A stretch of 64,000 nt of DNA, taken from Pseudomonadota bacterium (GTDB lineage Bacteria; Pseudomonadota; Alphaproteobacteria; Micropepsales; Micropepsaceae). The notes beneath the pieces are model-generated. The model made no database searches. It was not told the DNA's origin and was given only the letters and a program-made list of their open reading frames with translations. The stretch is taken from positions 1-64,000 of the forward strand of contig JAJZDZ010000004.1 of assembly GCA_021851325.1 (NCBI GenBank). Direction: 5' to 3'. Position numbers and translations under genes: made by a program. Position 1 is the first letter of the stretch; every line of letters begins with the position of its first letter. Below are positions 28,216-36,895 of this stretch, piece after piece.

Positions 28216-28806
28216 ATGCGCGTCGTAGGTGCGGTTATCGCGGGAGGACGGGCGAGCCGCCTTGGTGGTGAAAAGGCCTTCCTGGCATTTGCTGGATCAA
28301 CTCTGATCGAAACCGTCGTCAAGCGCTTTCGCCCCCAGGTGGATGAACTCGTACTCAATCTGCGTGCCGACGTGCCTGCTGCACTGACCAATTTTCCGGT
28401 CATACACGATACCGATCTTGATATTGGTCCACTGGCGGGTGTCATGGTCTGCCTGGCCTGGGCGGCAGGTCGCAAGGCAGATTTTCTGGCCACAGTTCCC
28501 TGCGATACCCCATTTCTGCCGCTTGATCTCGTCGCCCAGCTTGGGGGAGCGGTAAAGCCGAACCAGAGCATCTATGCCTGCGACGAGCGCAGACACTATC
28601 TCTGCGCACTATGGCCTACATCAGCTCTGGATCAGCTTCGGACCGAGGCAAGGCGGTCCCGGCGCCTTTCGGATGTTCACTCCGCGCTCAAGGGATTTGG
28701 CATACCTGTTCATGCATCGTCACATGCATTCCTGAATATCAACACCGAGGAGGACGTACGCGCCGCCCAATCAATCATCAGACAAGAATGCGCTCGTGAT
28801 GAGTAA
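28216..28806 (+). CDS. mobA: Molybdenum cofactor guanylyltransferase MobA
   Basis: A 196-residue nucleotidyltransferase that joins GMP to molybdopterin to give the bis-MGD cofactor. The GTP-binding start VIAGGRASRLGGEK is at residues 7-20; the metal-binding Asp is in CDTPFLPLDL near residue 98; NINTEED close to the C-terminus is also typical. The ATG at 28216 was chosen because GGGAA precedes it; ATG 28210 is an alternative. It converges on fdhD and the two coding regions overlap by 29 bases. The pairing fits supply of cofactor to a molybdenum formate dehydrogenase, which is not in the window. Confidence 0.92.
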   Translation: MRVVGAVIAGGRASRLGGEKAFLAFAGSTLIETVVKRFRPQVDELVLNLRADVPAALTNFPVIHDTDLDIGPLAGVMVCLAWAAGRKADFLATVPCDTPFLPLDLVAQLGGAVKPNQSIYACDERRHYLCALWPTSALDQLRTEARRSRRLSDVHSALKGFGIPVHASSHAFLNINTEEDVRAAQSIIRQECARDE

Positions 28807-29581
28807 AGACTTCAAATGAGTCATTGCGGGCCACCGCGACCAGTGTCAGGTTGGCGTTTTCAGCCTCCTTCAGGGCATAGGCTGTTGGCACCGAAATAGC
28901 GACAAGAACTCCGGCTCCCAGCATTGCGGTCTTCTGCACGATCTCGATTGAGATACGGCTTGTCATCACAACCACGCCGCTGGAGGCGGCAATCCCACTC
29001 CGGGAGAGGGCACCGCACAGCTTGTCCAGCGCGTTGTGGCGACCTACGTCCTCACGCACCAATAAAAGTTCCTCGCGGTCCACAGACCAGAAGCCGGCAC
29101 CATGAATGGCGTGGGTTTGAGCGTTGAGTGGCTGGTTGTTGTGCAACGCCGCCATCGCTGCAAAGATATGGTGCGCCGGCACGCGAATGGCGTTCTCGAT
29201 GCGGCGCAGAGGACGAGTCGCGGCGGAAAGGCTTTCGATACCGCAAAGCCCACAACCCGCTGGTCCTGCCATCGCGCGACGCCGCTTCAGGAGAGCAATA
29301 TCGCGCGCCTCTGTGAGTTCCATGCGCAGCTCTATACCCAGCGGCTGCGCCAGGATCTCGAGTGCAGCCAGCTGGGATGGCACTTCAATCACACCCTCAC
29401 TCAGCGAAAATCCAAGTGCAAAATCTTCAAGATCAGCGGGCGTTGCCATCATCACCGCATAACTTGACCGCCCGTAGGTAAACGCAATCGCCACCTCTTC
29501 AGGAATAAGACGCTCTGAACGCGCCACCCCGTCGTGACGAACACAAAGACTCTTCCAGCCAACTGCGGATAACCGGGTCAT
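28778..29581 (-). CDS. fdhD: Formate dehydrogenase accessory sulfurtransferase FdhD
   Basis: A 267-residue FdhD protein, which carries sulfur from IscS to the bis-MGD cofactor before its insertion into formate dehydrogenase. The essential cysteine pair is in GPAGCGLCG (near residue 116), flanked by the family pattern ADLEDFALGFSLSEGVI and the later VREDVGRHNALDKL. It starts five bases after the Rieske oxygenase stop, so the two genes are probably one transcript. No formate dehydrogenase subunits lie in the window. Confidence 0.95.
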   Translation of the reverse strand: MTRLSAVGWKSLCVRHDGVARSERLIPEEVAIAFTYGRSSYAVMMATPADLEDFALGFSLSEGVIEVPSQLAALEILAQPLGIELRMELTEARDIALLKRRRAMAGPAGCGLCGIESLSAATRPLRRIENAIRVPAHHIFAAMAALHNNQPLNAQTHAIHGAGFWSVDREELLLVREDVGRHNALDKLCGALSRSGIAASSGVVVMTSRISIEIVQKTAMLGAGVLVAISVPTAYALKEAENANLTLVAVARNDSFEVFTHHERILV

Positions 29582-29586
29582 CCCCT

Positions 29587-30645
29587 TTAAACGAGTGCTC
29601 CTGGAATACCGTTCCGCATCAAGACCCCGCGCAGATCAAGGATGGGCGGAAAAATCTCATTGTTCCAGTCTCCCCCTTGTGCGTCATGAGCACGCTGTTC
29701 GTGCTCGACGATATCCTTGTCTTCCGCAAATATCCGTTCCGTGAACCAGCTGAGAAAAGGCCAGAATGCATAAAGAACCAGAGGGATTGATGGCTTCTTG
29801 ACAGACAGGTACCCAAACGTGCGGTTGGTACGCTGTTCAATATCTAAGGGTACATAAGCAAGCCAGACATCGAGTACGGCATCACCATCATCAATCCAGA
29901 ATTTAAGCCGCTGATATGGGTACTCGGTTCTGATCGTCATCTTGTCGGTGCGCGCCTCGTCGCTCACACCCCGGCCGATCGAATTGATGGCAGCTTCGCC
30001 TATCGAGCCACGGCCGGCTGCCCGCATGAAGGTATAGTCTACCTCGCACCAGTCATCGCCACTGCGCCTCCCGAGACATTTGGTCCGGATCAGTCCCATC
30101 TGCTTGCGATGCAGGAACTGATGATTCATGTCGAACAGATTTTCGTGCATGAAACTGTAATGGCAGTCCACGCGGCGCCGCAGACGCCTTGTCGCATAGG
30201 CCGGGTTGCTTTTGCTGCCCGGTACCGGGACTGGTCTGCTCTCGGCTAGCTTGGCATTTCCGGGAAACACAAAGATAAGTCCGTCACGCTCCTGTACAGG
30301 GTAGGAGCGAACAGCGTTGCACACACGGTCCGGACCAAGATAGGGAATCTCAACACATTTACCGCTTTGGTCATAAGCCCAGCCGTGATAGCCACACCGC
30401 AGCCGGTCTCCCTCCACTTTTCCCAGATGCAATGGCACCTGGCGATGCGCACAGCGGTCTTCAAGCGCAACGATCTGGCCATCCGTCCGTCTAAACAGTA
30501 CGATCGCCTCGCCTGCAAAACGCGTTGCCAGAGGTTGGCCGCGTTTGAGTTCATAGCTCCATGCCACCGGATGCCAAAAGTCGGGATGAAGACCCACACG
30601 GCGCAGGTCTGGGGAATTGGACTGTTCTAACGTCTGGATTGTCAT
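29587..30645 (-). CDS. Rieske non-heme iron oxygenase, alpha-subunit type
   Basis: A 352-residue Rieske oxygenase. The [2Fe-2S] site is CAHRQVPLHLG and CGYHGWAY, 17 residues apart, with two Cys and two His ligands. The catalytic domain has ENLFDMNHQFLH, giving the two histidines of the mononuclear iron; the bridging Asp is in its usual neighbourhood. Such enzymes hydroxylate or demethylate aromatic or sterol-like substrates using electrons from a separate reductase, and vanillate-demethylase-like members are of this size. No reductase or ferredoxin gene is beside it. The start was set at ATG 30645 with AGGA upstream; the open frame continues 28 codons further. Confidence 0.9.
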   Translation of the reverse strand: MTIQTLEQSNSPDLRRVGLHPDFWHPVAWSYELKRGQPLATRFAGEAIVLFRRTDGQIVALEDRCAHRQVPLHLGKVEGDRLRCGYHGWAYDQSGKCVEIPYLGPDRVCNAVRSYPVQERDGLIFVFPGNAKLAESRPVPVPGSKSNPAYATRRLRRRVDCHYSFMHENLFDMNHQFLHRKQMGLIRTKCLGRRSGDDWCEVDYTFMRAAGRGSIGEAAINSIGRGVSDEARTDKMTIRTEYPYQRLKFWIDDGDAVLDVWLAYVPLDIEQRTNRTFGYLSVKKPSIPLVLYAFWPFLSWFTERIFAEDKDIVEHEQRAHDAQGGDWNNEIFPPILDLRGVLMRNGIPGALV

Positions 30646-31286
30646 TCGTCCTCGCCTCGCCAGGCAGGTCACCGCGGGAGGACCGGCGAGGCCGGCAGCG
30701 GCACATGATCTTGGGCGATCATGTGGCACCCGTCAACGCCTGCGCGCGCCTGATATCTGGGGTCCGCGCATGTCAGGATGCAGACCCAAGTCCATTGCTG
30801 GAAAGACGACAGTTCTGCAACGATACGTTGTCGTTGGCGTGCCGAAGTCCAGGCAGCACATGATCAGACCGACAGGCGCCCGCCCGCGGTTAAGAGATTT
30901 TTCCCGCACGGGGACTTTACGCCCTTGTGCAGGGATTGAGTCGCAAGACGGGCTGACCCGGTGTCCCGGCAACGGGTTTGCAGGTCTTCGGTCTTGGTGT
31001 AGAGCCCTTGTGTGGCGCCACGGCAACCGGGCAGGCTCCCGCACGGTCCTGGGTGCTGCAACGTCCCGGCAACAGGTACGACCGCGCAAGCAGCGGCCCC
31101 ATCACCCGCCTCTACCCAATAAATCCTGTCCACAATCGGAAAACTGTGCCCGAGTTTTGCGCGCGTCTGCGGCCGTCCCCAGGCCCGCATCGCGCTGGCT
31201 GATCAGCACCAAGCGCTTTGCCTAACTGCTTTAAGCGGGGCATAACACAGCTTGGGAGTGGCAACGGACAGTAATTAGAAAAGTTG
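30646..31286. other. Long intergenic region without supported gene
   Basis: About 640 bases between divergent genes. Open frames of 100-200 codons on both strands have noise-like composition and no motifs. The 11-base string gtcccggcaac occurs twice (near 30963 and 31072), which may be chance. No tRNA, known riboswitch or terminator was recognised; a structured RNA cannot be excluded by eye. Confidence 0.35.
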
Positions 31287-32090
31287 ATGCGCAAATCGTC
31301 CTTATCACAGGCAGACCTTGCCCAGAGCTTCGTGGCACATGCCGCCGCTTTGTGGCGCAGTGTCGGACGACCGGTTATTGTGGGACTATGCGGTGCGCAG
31401 GGTTCGGGCAAAAGCACGCTCGCTGAGGTAAGCAAGCACGAGCTCGAGAAACGGGGCATTCGCACAGCGATTGTAGCGCTGGATGACTTTTATCTTCCGC
31501 GAGAAGCACGGCTTGAACTCTCCAGCCGCATTCATCCACTTTTGCTCACGCGCGGAGTTCCTGGAACCCATGATACGGACATGCTGGCTGGATGTCTGCA
31601 GCAACTGGTACAGCCCGGCTTCTGCGACCTCCCACGCTTTGACAAGGCAGAAGATACGCGCACCGAGCCGGCAGACCGTATCCGAACCCCCGTTGACATT
31701 GTCCTTTTTGAGGGCTGGTGCGTGGGCGCACGTCCGCAGCCGGACGGTGAGCTTGAAGCGCCGGTAAACCGTCTGGAGGCCGAGGAGGACAGAGACGGGG
31801 TATGGCGCACCTTTGTCCAAGCCCAACTGGCTGGACCGTACCGGAACCTATTCGCCTCACTTGATGCGCTGGCGCTGCTTAAGGCACCAAGCTTCGAAGT
31901 GGTGTTCTCATGGCGCAAAGAGCAGGAAGATGAACTTCGTGCCCGGACCGGCCGCGGAATGACGGATGCCGAGCTCGTCCGTTTTATCGCACACTATGAA
32001 CGGTTGACCCGCTGGATCCTCAGCGAAATGCCCCAGCGTGCCGACTGGTGCTTCCCGCTGGACGAACGTCGTCGCTGGCTGGCTGGCTGA
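31287..32090 (+). CDS. P-loop kinase, D-glycerate 3-kinase-like
   Basis: A 267-residue P-loop kinase with Walker A GAQGSGKST near residue 37, followed by ALDDFYLPREAR (a conserved substrate-binding region in plant-type glycerate kinase and the yeast Tda10 group) and FEGWCVGARP. Its likely reaction is ATP-dependent phosphorylation of D-glycerate to 3-phosphoglycerate, but phosphoribulokinase/uridine-kinase relatives share this fold. TTG 31284 is the first codon of the frame; ATG 31287 is preferred. An aldehyde dehydrogenase gene follows after 161 bases, so the pair may belong to sugar-acid metabolism. Confidence 0.82.
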   Translation: MRKSSLSQADLAQSFVAHAAALWRSVGRPVIVGLCGAQGSGKSTLAEVSKHELEKRGIRTAIVALDDFYLPREARLELSSRIHPLLLTRGVPGTHDTDMLAGCLQQLVQPGFCDLPRFDKAEDTRTEPADRIRTPVDIVLFEGWCVGARPQPDGELEAPVNRLEAEEDRDGVWRTFVQAQLAGPYRNLFASLDALALLKAPSFEVVFSWRKEQEDELRARTGRGMTDAELVRFIAHYERLTRWILSEMPQRADWCFPLDERRRWLAG

Positions 32091-32251
32091 AGCAGATGCC
32101 TGACCCTCAGGGTACTGCGCCGGGGGGGCACCTTGGCCTGATGCAATGTCTTGTTTGCATGCACCGCGCCGGCTGTGTAGTAGCTATGCCACCACCCCGT
32201 CCGCGCAACAGTTCCTGCATCAGGTCGGATTATTTGAGTGAGGAGCGTTCC

Positions 32252-33784
32252 ATGGCAGCGCAGATTACCGGCGCATTCTTCATTGGCTGCAGACAGGTCC
32301 AATCGGCCGAGCGGTTTCACGCGATTAATCCGGCCACGGCAGAAGGAATCGAACCAGGCTTTAGCGTGTCGAGCGAAAATGACGTGGCGCAAGCCTGTGC
32401 GCTGGCCAGTTCTGTTTTTGATCGCTACCGCGCGACCAGCAGCGAGCAAAGAGCCCGGTTCCTGGAAGCCATTGCCGACAATATCGCGGCGCTTGGAGAG
32501 GTGGCCGTGGCAAGGGCCCAGGCTGAGACAGCACTGCCGCAGGCCCGCCTTTCGGGCGAGATCATGCGCACGGCAAATCAGCTCAGGCTGTTTGCGAGTG
32601 AATTACGGGACGGGCGCTGGCAGGGTTTGCGTATTGATCCGGCGCTACCGGACCGCAAACCTCTGCCGAGGCCCGATCTGCGGCTGCGCAAGATCCCGCT
32701 TGGTCCGGTGGCCGTCTTCGGAGCAAGCAATTTTCCTTTTGCCTTCTCGGTAGCCGGCGGTGACACCGCGGCGGCTCTGGCAGCAGGCTGTCCCGTCGTC
32801 GTCAAGGCGCATCCGGCGCATCCCGGAACAAGCGAACTGGTGGCAACTGCGATCATTGCCGCGATCAGGGCCTGCGACCTTCCGGATGGCGTATTTTCCA
32901 TGGTTGCAGGACCGGCCAACGCGCTAGGCGCAGCCCTCGTTGCCAATCCGCACATCAAGGCAGTGGGCTTTACCGGCTCGCGCCAGGGTGGCCTGGCGCT
33001 GATGGAGATTGCGGCACACCGTGCCGAACCGATTCCGGTCTACGCCGAAATGAGCAGCATCAACCCTGTCATCCTCCTGCCCAATGCCCTGGAGCGGCGC
33101 GCCGAAGTCCTAGCCGAGGCCTTTCTGAATTCATTGACGATGGGGGTAGGTCAGTTCTGCACCAATCCCGGACTGCTCGTCGCTCTGGAAAGCCCGGCGC
33201 TGGAGCGCTTTATCCGGACCGCTGCCGACGGCTTGCCGCAGAAGCCGGCCGCAACCATGCTGACAGCGGGAATCTTTGCCAATTATACCTCCGGCGTCGC
33301 ACGTCTGCGCCGTGATCCTCATACCAAGGCGGTCGGCGTAGGGGCTGAAAGCCAGAATCCCAATTGCGGCCAGGCGGTTCTGTTCTCGGTGACCGCCACC
33401 GATTTTCTGGCCTCGCCGGGTCTGGCGCAGGAAGTGTTTGGGCCGTCCTCAGTGCTCGTCCGCTGCACCAGTGAGACACAACTGCACGCGGTGCTGGAAG
33501 CCCTGGAAGGCCAGCTCACGGCCACGCTGCACTGCGATGAGGCAGATCACGCCCTCGCCCGCAACCTGCTCGGTGTCTTGGAGCGCAAGGCGGGCCGCAT
33601 CCTCGCCAATGGCTGGCCCACAGGAGTCGAAGTGGCACACGCCATGGTTCATGGTGGCCCCTACCCGGCGACCTCGGATGGTCGCAGCACCTCGGTTGGC
33701 ACCCTCGCCATCGATCGCTATCTGCGCCCGGTTTGCTACCAGGACCTGCCACCGGAGCTACTGCCATCAGAGCTGCGGCCATAA
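32252..33784 (+). CDS. Aldehyde dehydrogenase, 2,5-dioxovalerate (KGSA) type
   Basis: A 510-residue NAD(P)-dependent aldehyde dehydrogenase. The nucleophile is in GQFCTNPG, the general base glutamate in YAEMSSINP, and the cofactor region in GASNFPFAFSVAGGD. The spacing and the SSINP and CTNPG variants fit the alpha-ketoglutarate-semialdehyde dehydrogenase subgroup, the last enzyme of several sugar-acid and hydroxyproline pathways. AGGAG six bases upstream of ATG 32252 fixes the start; the open frame extends 68 codons upstream without support. The upstream kinase could serve the same route through glycerate, but no dehydratase or sugar-acid enzyme is nearby. Confidence 0.9.
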   Translation: MAAQITGAFFIGCRQVQSAERFHAINPATAEGIEPGFSVSSENDVAQACALASSVFDRYRATSSEQRARFLEAIADNIAALGEVAVARAQAETALPQARLSGEIMRTANQLRLFASELRDGRWQGLRIDPALPDRKPLPRPDLRLRKIPLGPVAVFGASNFPFAFSVAGGDTAAALAAGCPVVVKAHPAHPGTSELVATAIIAAIRACDLPDGVFSMVAGPANALGAALVANPHIKAVGFTGSRQGGLALMEIAAHRAEPIPVYAEMSSINPVILLPNALERRAEVLAEAFLNSLTMGVGQFCTNPGLLVALESPALERFIRTAADGLPQKPAATMLTAGIFANYTSGVARLRRDPHTKAVGVGAESQNPNCGQAVLFSVTATDFLASPGLAQEVFGPSSVLVRCTSETQLHAVLEALEGQLTATLHCDEADHALARNLLGVLERKAGRILANGWPTGVEVAHAMVHGGPYPATSDGRSTSVGTLAIDRYLRPVCYQDLPPELLPSELRP

Positions 33785-33815
33785 CCGCCCGCTCGCGCGT
33801 TCGCTTCCATCTCGT

Positions 33816-34589
33816 CTAGAGGCCGCCGCGCGAACCGCCGCCATCAACATAGATCTTCTGTCCGTTGACGTAGGGATTGGCGTCCGACACCAGAAAACAG
33901 ACCACCGCGGCCACATCTTCGGGCACACTGACACGCCCAAACGGCGAGCGGGCATCAAGGGCAGAAATATCAGCGCCCGTGCGCGCTTTTGCCAGGCGGC
34001 GTCCCATCTCGGTCACGGTCAGGCTCGGCCCCACGATATGGGTACGGATGCCGTTTGGAGCCTCTTCCTTGGCCAGGGTCTGCGCCAATGCCTCCATCGC
34101 AGCCTTGCCCATATTATACGGGGCACCATTGGCGCCCATGACCTGGGTCGCGACCGATGAAATCATCACGATGTCACCGCGCTGCTGCTTGCGCATGTGG
34201 GGCAGGACAATTTTGGAGAGAAAATGTGGTGCCAGCGCATGTACCCGCACCACCCGCTCAAGCTCGGCGGGGTCGGTGTCGGCAACGCTGCGTCCGGAAC
34301 TTGCGATCCCGGCATTGTTGACGAGAATGCCTATCCCGCCAAAATCTTCGGCCACCGCCGCCACCATCGCTTCGGCTGCCGGAAAATCATCGACTGCTGC
34401 ACGATAGCACCGTGCCTTGCGTCCCATCGCCTCGATCGCAGCAACGACGCTCTTGGCTTCGCCTTCCTCTCGGCGGAAGTTGACGGCGACGTCGGCGCCC
34501 GCTTCCGCCAGCTTGAGCGCGATGGCCTTGCCGATGCCGCGGCTGCCGCCGGTAACAAGTGCCACCCGGCCCTTCAGGGATATTTCCAT
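33816..34589 (-). CDS. SDR oxidoreductase, FabG-like
   Basis: A 257-residue classical SDR with TGGSRGIGKAIAL, NNAGIA near residue 88, catalytic Ser in MISSVAT and the YNMGKAAM active-site Tyr and Lys. The arginine pair in NFRREEGE after the second strand suggests NADP(H). It resembles 3-oxoacyl-ACP-reductase-like proteins, but with no fatty-acid genes beside it the substrate is open. AAGGAGA about six bases before the ATG supports the start. It converges on the aldehyde dehydrogenase gene with 31 bases between the stops. Confidence 0.88.
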   Translation of the reverse strand: MEISLKGRVALVTGGSRGIGKAIALKLAEAGADVAVNFRREEGEAKSVVAAIEAMGRKARCYRAAVDDFPAAEAMVAAVAEDFGGIGILVNNAGIASSGRSVADTDPAELERVVRVHALAPHFLSKIVLPHMRKQQRGDIVMISSVATQVMGANGAPYNMGKAAMEALAQTLAKEEAPNGIRTHIVGPSLTVTEMGRRLAKARTGADISALDARSPFGRVSVPEDVAAVVCFLVSDANPYVNGQKIYVDGGGSRGGL

Positions 34590-34978
34590 TTGCAGTCTCC
34601 TTTGCTCCGATGATTTCAGGCTTGCTCACTGTTCGCCAGCAAAATTCCCGGAGTAGTCGGCACCGAGCCTGTCTTTTGCACGGGCAGAAGGGTGAGGAAC
34701 CCCTACCCGCATCAGCCAGGAACCTGCCCTGAAGGCTGAACCGGGATCGGACGCACGGGGAAGCAGAGCTCAAGAGCTTGACCCGCCATGACGCGCCTCA
34801 ATCGGCGCAGCCTGGAAGGGCCTGCCAAGCCTGCGAACCCGCAGCGGTGACAGCTCTGCCCACGGCAGGGTGAGACCTTGGACAATGCCAGCGCGGTCGC
34901 ATAGCATGCCAAGGTTGACCCATGGGGGGCATGGGCAAACCAGTTCCAGATCCCATCAAGCCAGATTTTCCGGACAGA
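34590..34978. other. Intergenic region between divergent SDR and dusA genes
   Basis: About 390 bases. Short open frames are unconvincing. The DusA frame may begin at ATG 34922 instead of 34979. No clear operator or hairpin was seen. Confidence 0.3.
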
Positions 34979-35962
34979 ATGAACGATTTAAGCCACCGTG
35001 TCTGTTGCGCACCGATGATGGAGTGGACCGACCGACACTGCCGCATGCTCCATCGGCTGCTGTCGCGACGGACGCGTCTTTACACCGAGATGGTTACCGC
35101 CGAAGCCGTAATCCGGGGCGACCGCGACCGTCTGCTTGGTTTTGCTGCGCGCGAGCATCCGGTGGCACTTCAGCTCGGCAGCAGCGAGCCGGAACGGCTG
35201 GCAGAGGCTGCGCGCATCGGCGCCGAGTTCGGCTATGACGAAATCAATCTCAATGTCGGCTGCCCCTCCGACCGCGTTCAGTCCGGGCGCTTCGGGGCAT
35301 GTCTGATGGCTGAGCCGGACCTTGTCGGCGACTGTGTTGCAGCGATGCGCGCCGCAGTATCCGTTCCGGTGACCATCAAATGCCGTCTTGGCATTGATGA
35401 TCAGGATCCCCAACAGGCTTTGCGCGCGCTTGTCCGTGCTAGCAAGAGGGCGGGTACGACGGTTTTTATCATTCACGCCCGCAAGGCCTGGCTCAAAGGC
35501 CTTTCGCCCAAGGAAAACCGTGAGATCCCGCCCCTGGACTACGCGCTTGTCCATGCCATCAAGGCCGAAAACCCCGAGCTTACGATTGTTCTGAACGGCG
35601 GGCTTACACGTCTGGAGGATGCGCAGACCCAGCTTGCCCATGTAGACGGCGTGATGTTTGGCCGTGCTGCCTATCAAAATCCCGAGCTTCTTGCTGCGGT
35701 CGATGCCGGATTTTTCGGTGAACCGCCAACTGATCTGGACGATGCGCTGGAACAGTGGGGCCGCTACGTTGCCGCCCAGCTGGCTAGCGGCGTCCCCCTG
35801 CAGGCGATGACCCGTCACATGCTCGGCCTTTTTGCCGGCCGCCCTGGCGCGCGTCTGTTCCGCCGTCAGCTTTCCGAGCAGGCACCCAAGCCTGGCGCCG
35901 GCATCGAGGTGCTGCGCACTGCCCTCGCTTTCGTTCACTCACCCCACAGGACAGCTGCTTGA
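34979..35962 (+). CDS. dusA: tRNA-dihydrouridine synthase A
   Basis: A 327-residue FMN enzyme that reduces uridines at positions 20 and 20a of tRNA D-loops. Visible motifs are CAPMMEWTDRHCR (FMN-binding N-terminus), LYTEMVTAEAV, VALQLGSSEPE, INLNVGCPSDRVQSG with the catalytic cysteine, and FIIHARKAWLKGLSPKENR. All are typical of DusA rather than DusB or DusC. An ATG 57 bases upstream would add 19 residues. The stop overlaps the start of the next gene in TGATG. Confidence 0.95.
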   Translation: MNDLSHRVCCAPMMEWTDRHCRMLHRLLSRRTRLYTEMVTAEAVIRGDRDRLLGFAAREHPVALQLGSSEPERLAEAARIGAEFGYDEINLNVGCPSDRVQSGRFGACLMAEPDLVGDCVAAMRAAVSVPVTIKCRLGIDDQDPQQALRALVRASKRAGTTVFIIHARKAWLKGLSPKENREIPPLDYALVHAIKAENPELTIVLNGGLTRLEDAQTQLAHVDGVMFGRAAYQNPELLAAVDAGFFGEPPTDLDDALEQWGRYVAAQLASGVPLQAMTRHMLGLFAGRPGARLFRRQLSEQAPKPGAGIEVLRTALAFVHSPHRTAA

Positions 35963-36798
35963 TGCTGCACCAGTTTGCCACGTCTGACGCCCATCTGGGC
36001 CTGCTTGCTCTGGGCCTCGTGATTGCCGGAACCGCCGGTGGATTGATTGCCGGAATGCTAGGTGTCGGCGGTGGCATCGTCATCGTTCCGATCCTCTATC
36101 ATGTCCTAGCCGGGCTCGGCTTTGACGACCAATTGCGCATGCATCTGGCAGCGGGCACCTCTTTGGCCACGATCATACCGACTTCGATTTCCTCGCTGCG
36201 GGCTCATGCAAAGCGAGGCAATGTCGACTGGGGGCTGCTGCGCAAATGGGTTCTTCCCATGATATGCGGCGTTGCGCTTGGCACCTCACTATCCGGACTG
36301 ATTAGTGGTAGCACGCTGGCCTTCATCTTTGCCTGCGTTGCCCTTCCCATTGCGGCCAACATGGCGTTTGGCAAGGACAGCTGGCGTCTGGCGAACCAAC
36401 TGCCTACGGGCCTCGGCGGCAGTGCCATCGCTGCCGGCATCGGCTGGCTGTCATCAATGATGGGACTGGGTGGCGGGACTTTGGGCGTGCCGATCATGAG
36501 CCATTGCAATTATCCCATTCATCGTGCGGTTGGCACCGCCTCGGCGTTCGGCGTCATCATTTCGATTCCGGCGACCATCGGCATGGCGATGGCTGGCTGG
36601 AACGCTCCGGGTTTGCCTGTAGGGTCGCTTGGCTATGTGAGCCTTCTCGGTTTCATTCTGATTGCGCCCGCCTCCGTGCTGATGGCACCGGTCGGCGCCC
36701 ATCTCGCCCACAATCTCGACCGCAAGCGGCTACGCGCAGTCTTTGCCCTCTTTATCGCTATTACCGCCACCCGCATGTTGTGGAATGCGGTGGGCTGA
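35962..36798 (+). CDS. TauE/SafE-family permease (sulfite exporter type)
   Basis: A 278-residue membrane protein with about eight segments and the two-repeat layout of the TauE/SafE family (GGLIAGMLGVGGGIVIVPIL in the first half, SSMMGLGGGTLGVPIM in the second). Family members export sulfite, sulfoacetate or related organosulfur acids, or other anions. The start overlaps the dusA stop, so translation is likely coupled. A siroheme methyltransferase and sulfite reductase genes within 20 kb make a sulfur role plausible but do not prove it. Confidence 0.88.
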   Translation: MLHQFATSDAHLGLLALGLVIAGTAGGLIAGMLGVGGGIVIVPILYHVLAGLGFDDQLRMHLAAGTSLATIIPTSISSLRAHAKRGNVDWGLLRKWVLPMICGVALGTSLSGLISGSTLAFIFACVALPIAANMAFGKDSWRLANQLPTGLGGSAIAAGIGWLSSMMGLGGGTLGVPIMSHCNYPIHRAVGTASAFGVIISIPATIGMAMAGWNAPGLPVGSLGYVSLLGFILIAPASVLMAPVGAHLAHNLDRKRLRAVFALFIAITATRMLWNAVG

Positions 36799-36895
36799 GG
36801 AGGCGCGGGCCCCGGTGCGTTCAGACAATGCCCCCACGGCCGTGCTACCTTGGTCGTGGTGACGGCCGTGGTGCTCGCAGAGGGGACTGTTTGGC

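Noticed and set aside
30733-31190. Overlapping minus-strand frames in the intergenic region before the kinase gene
   Set aside because: Noise-like composition; also checked by eye for RNase P, tmRNA and cobalamin riboswitch elements and found none convincing.
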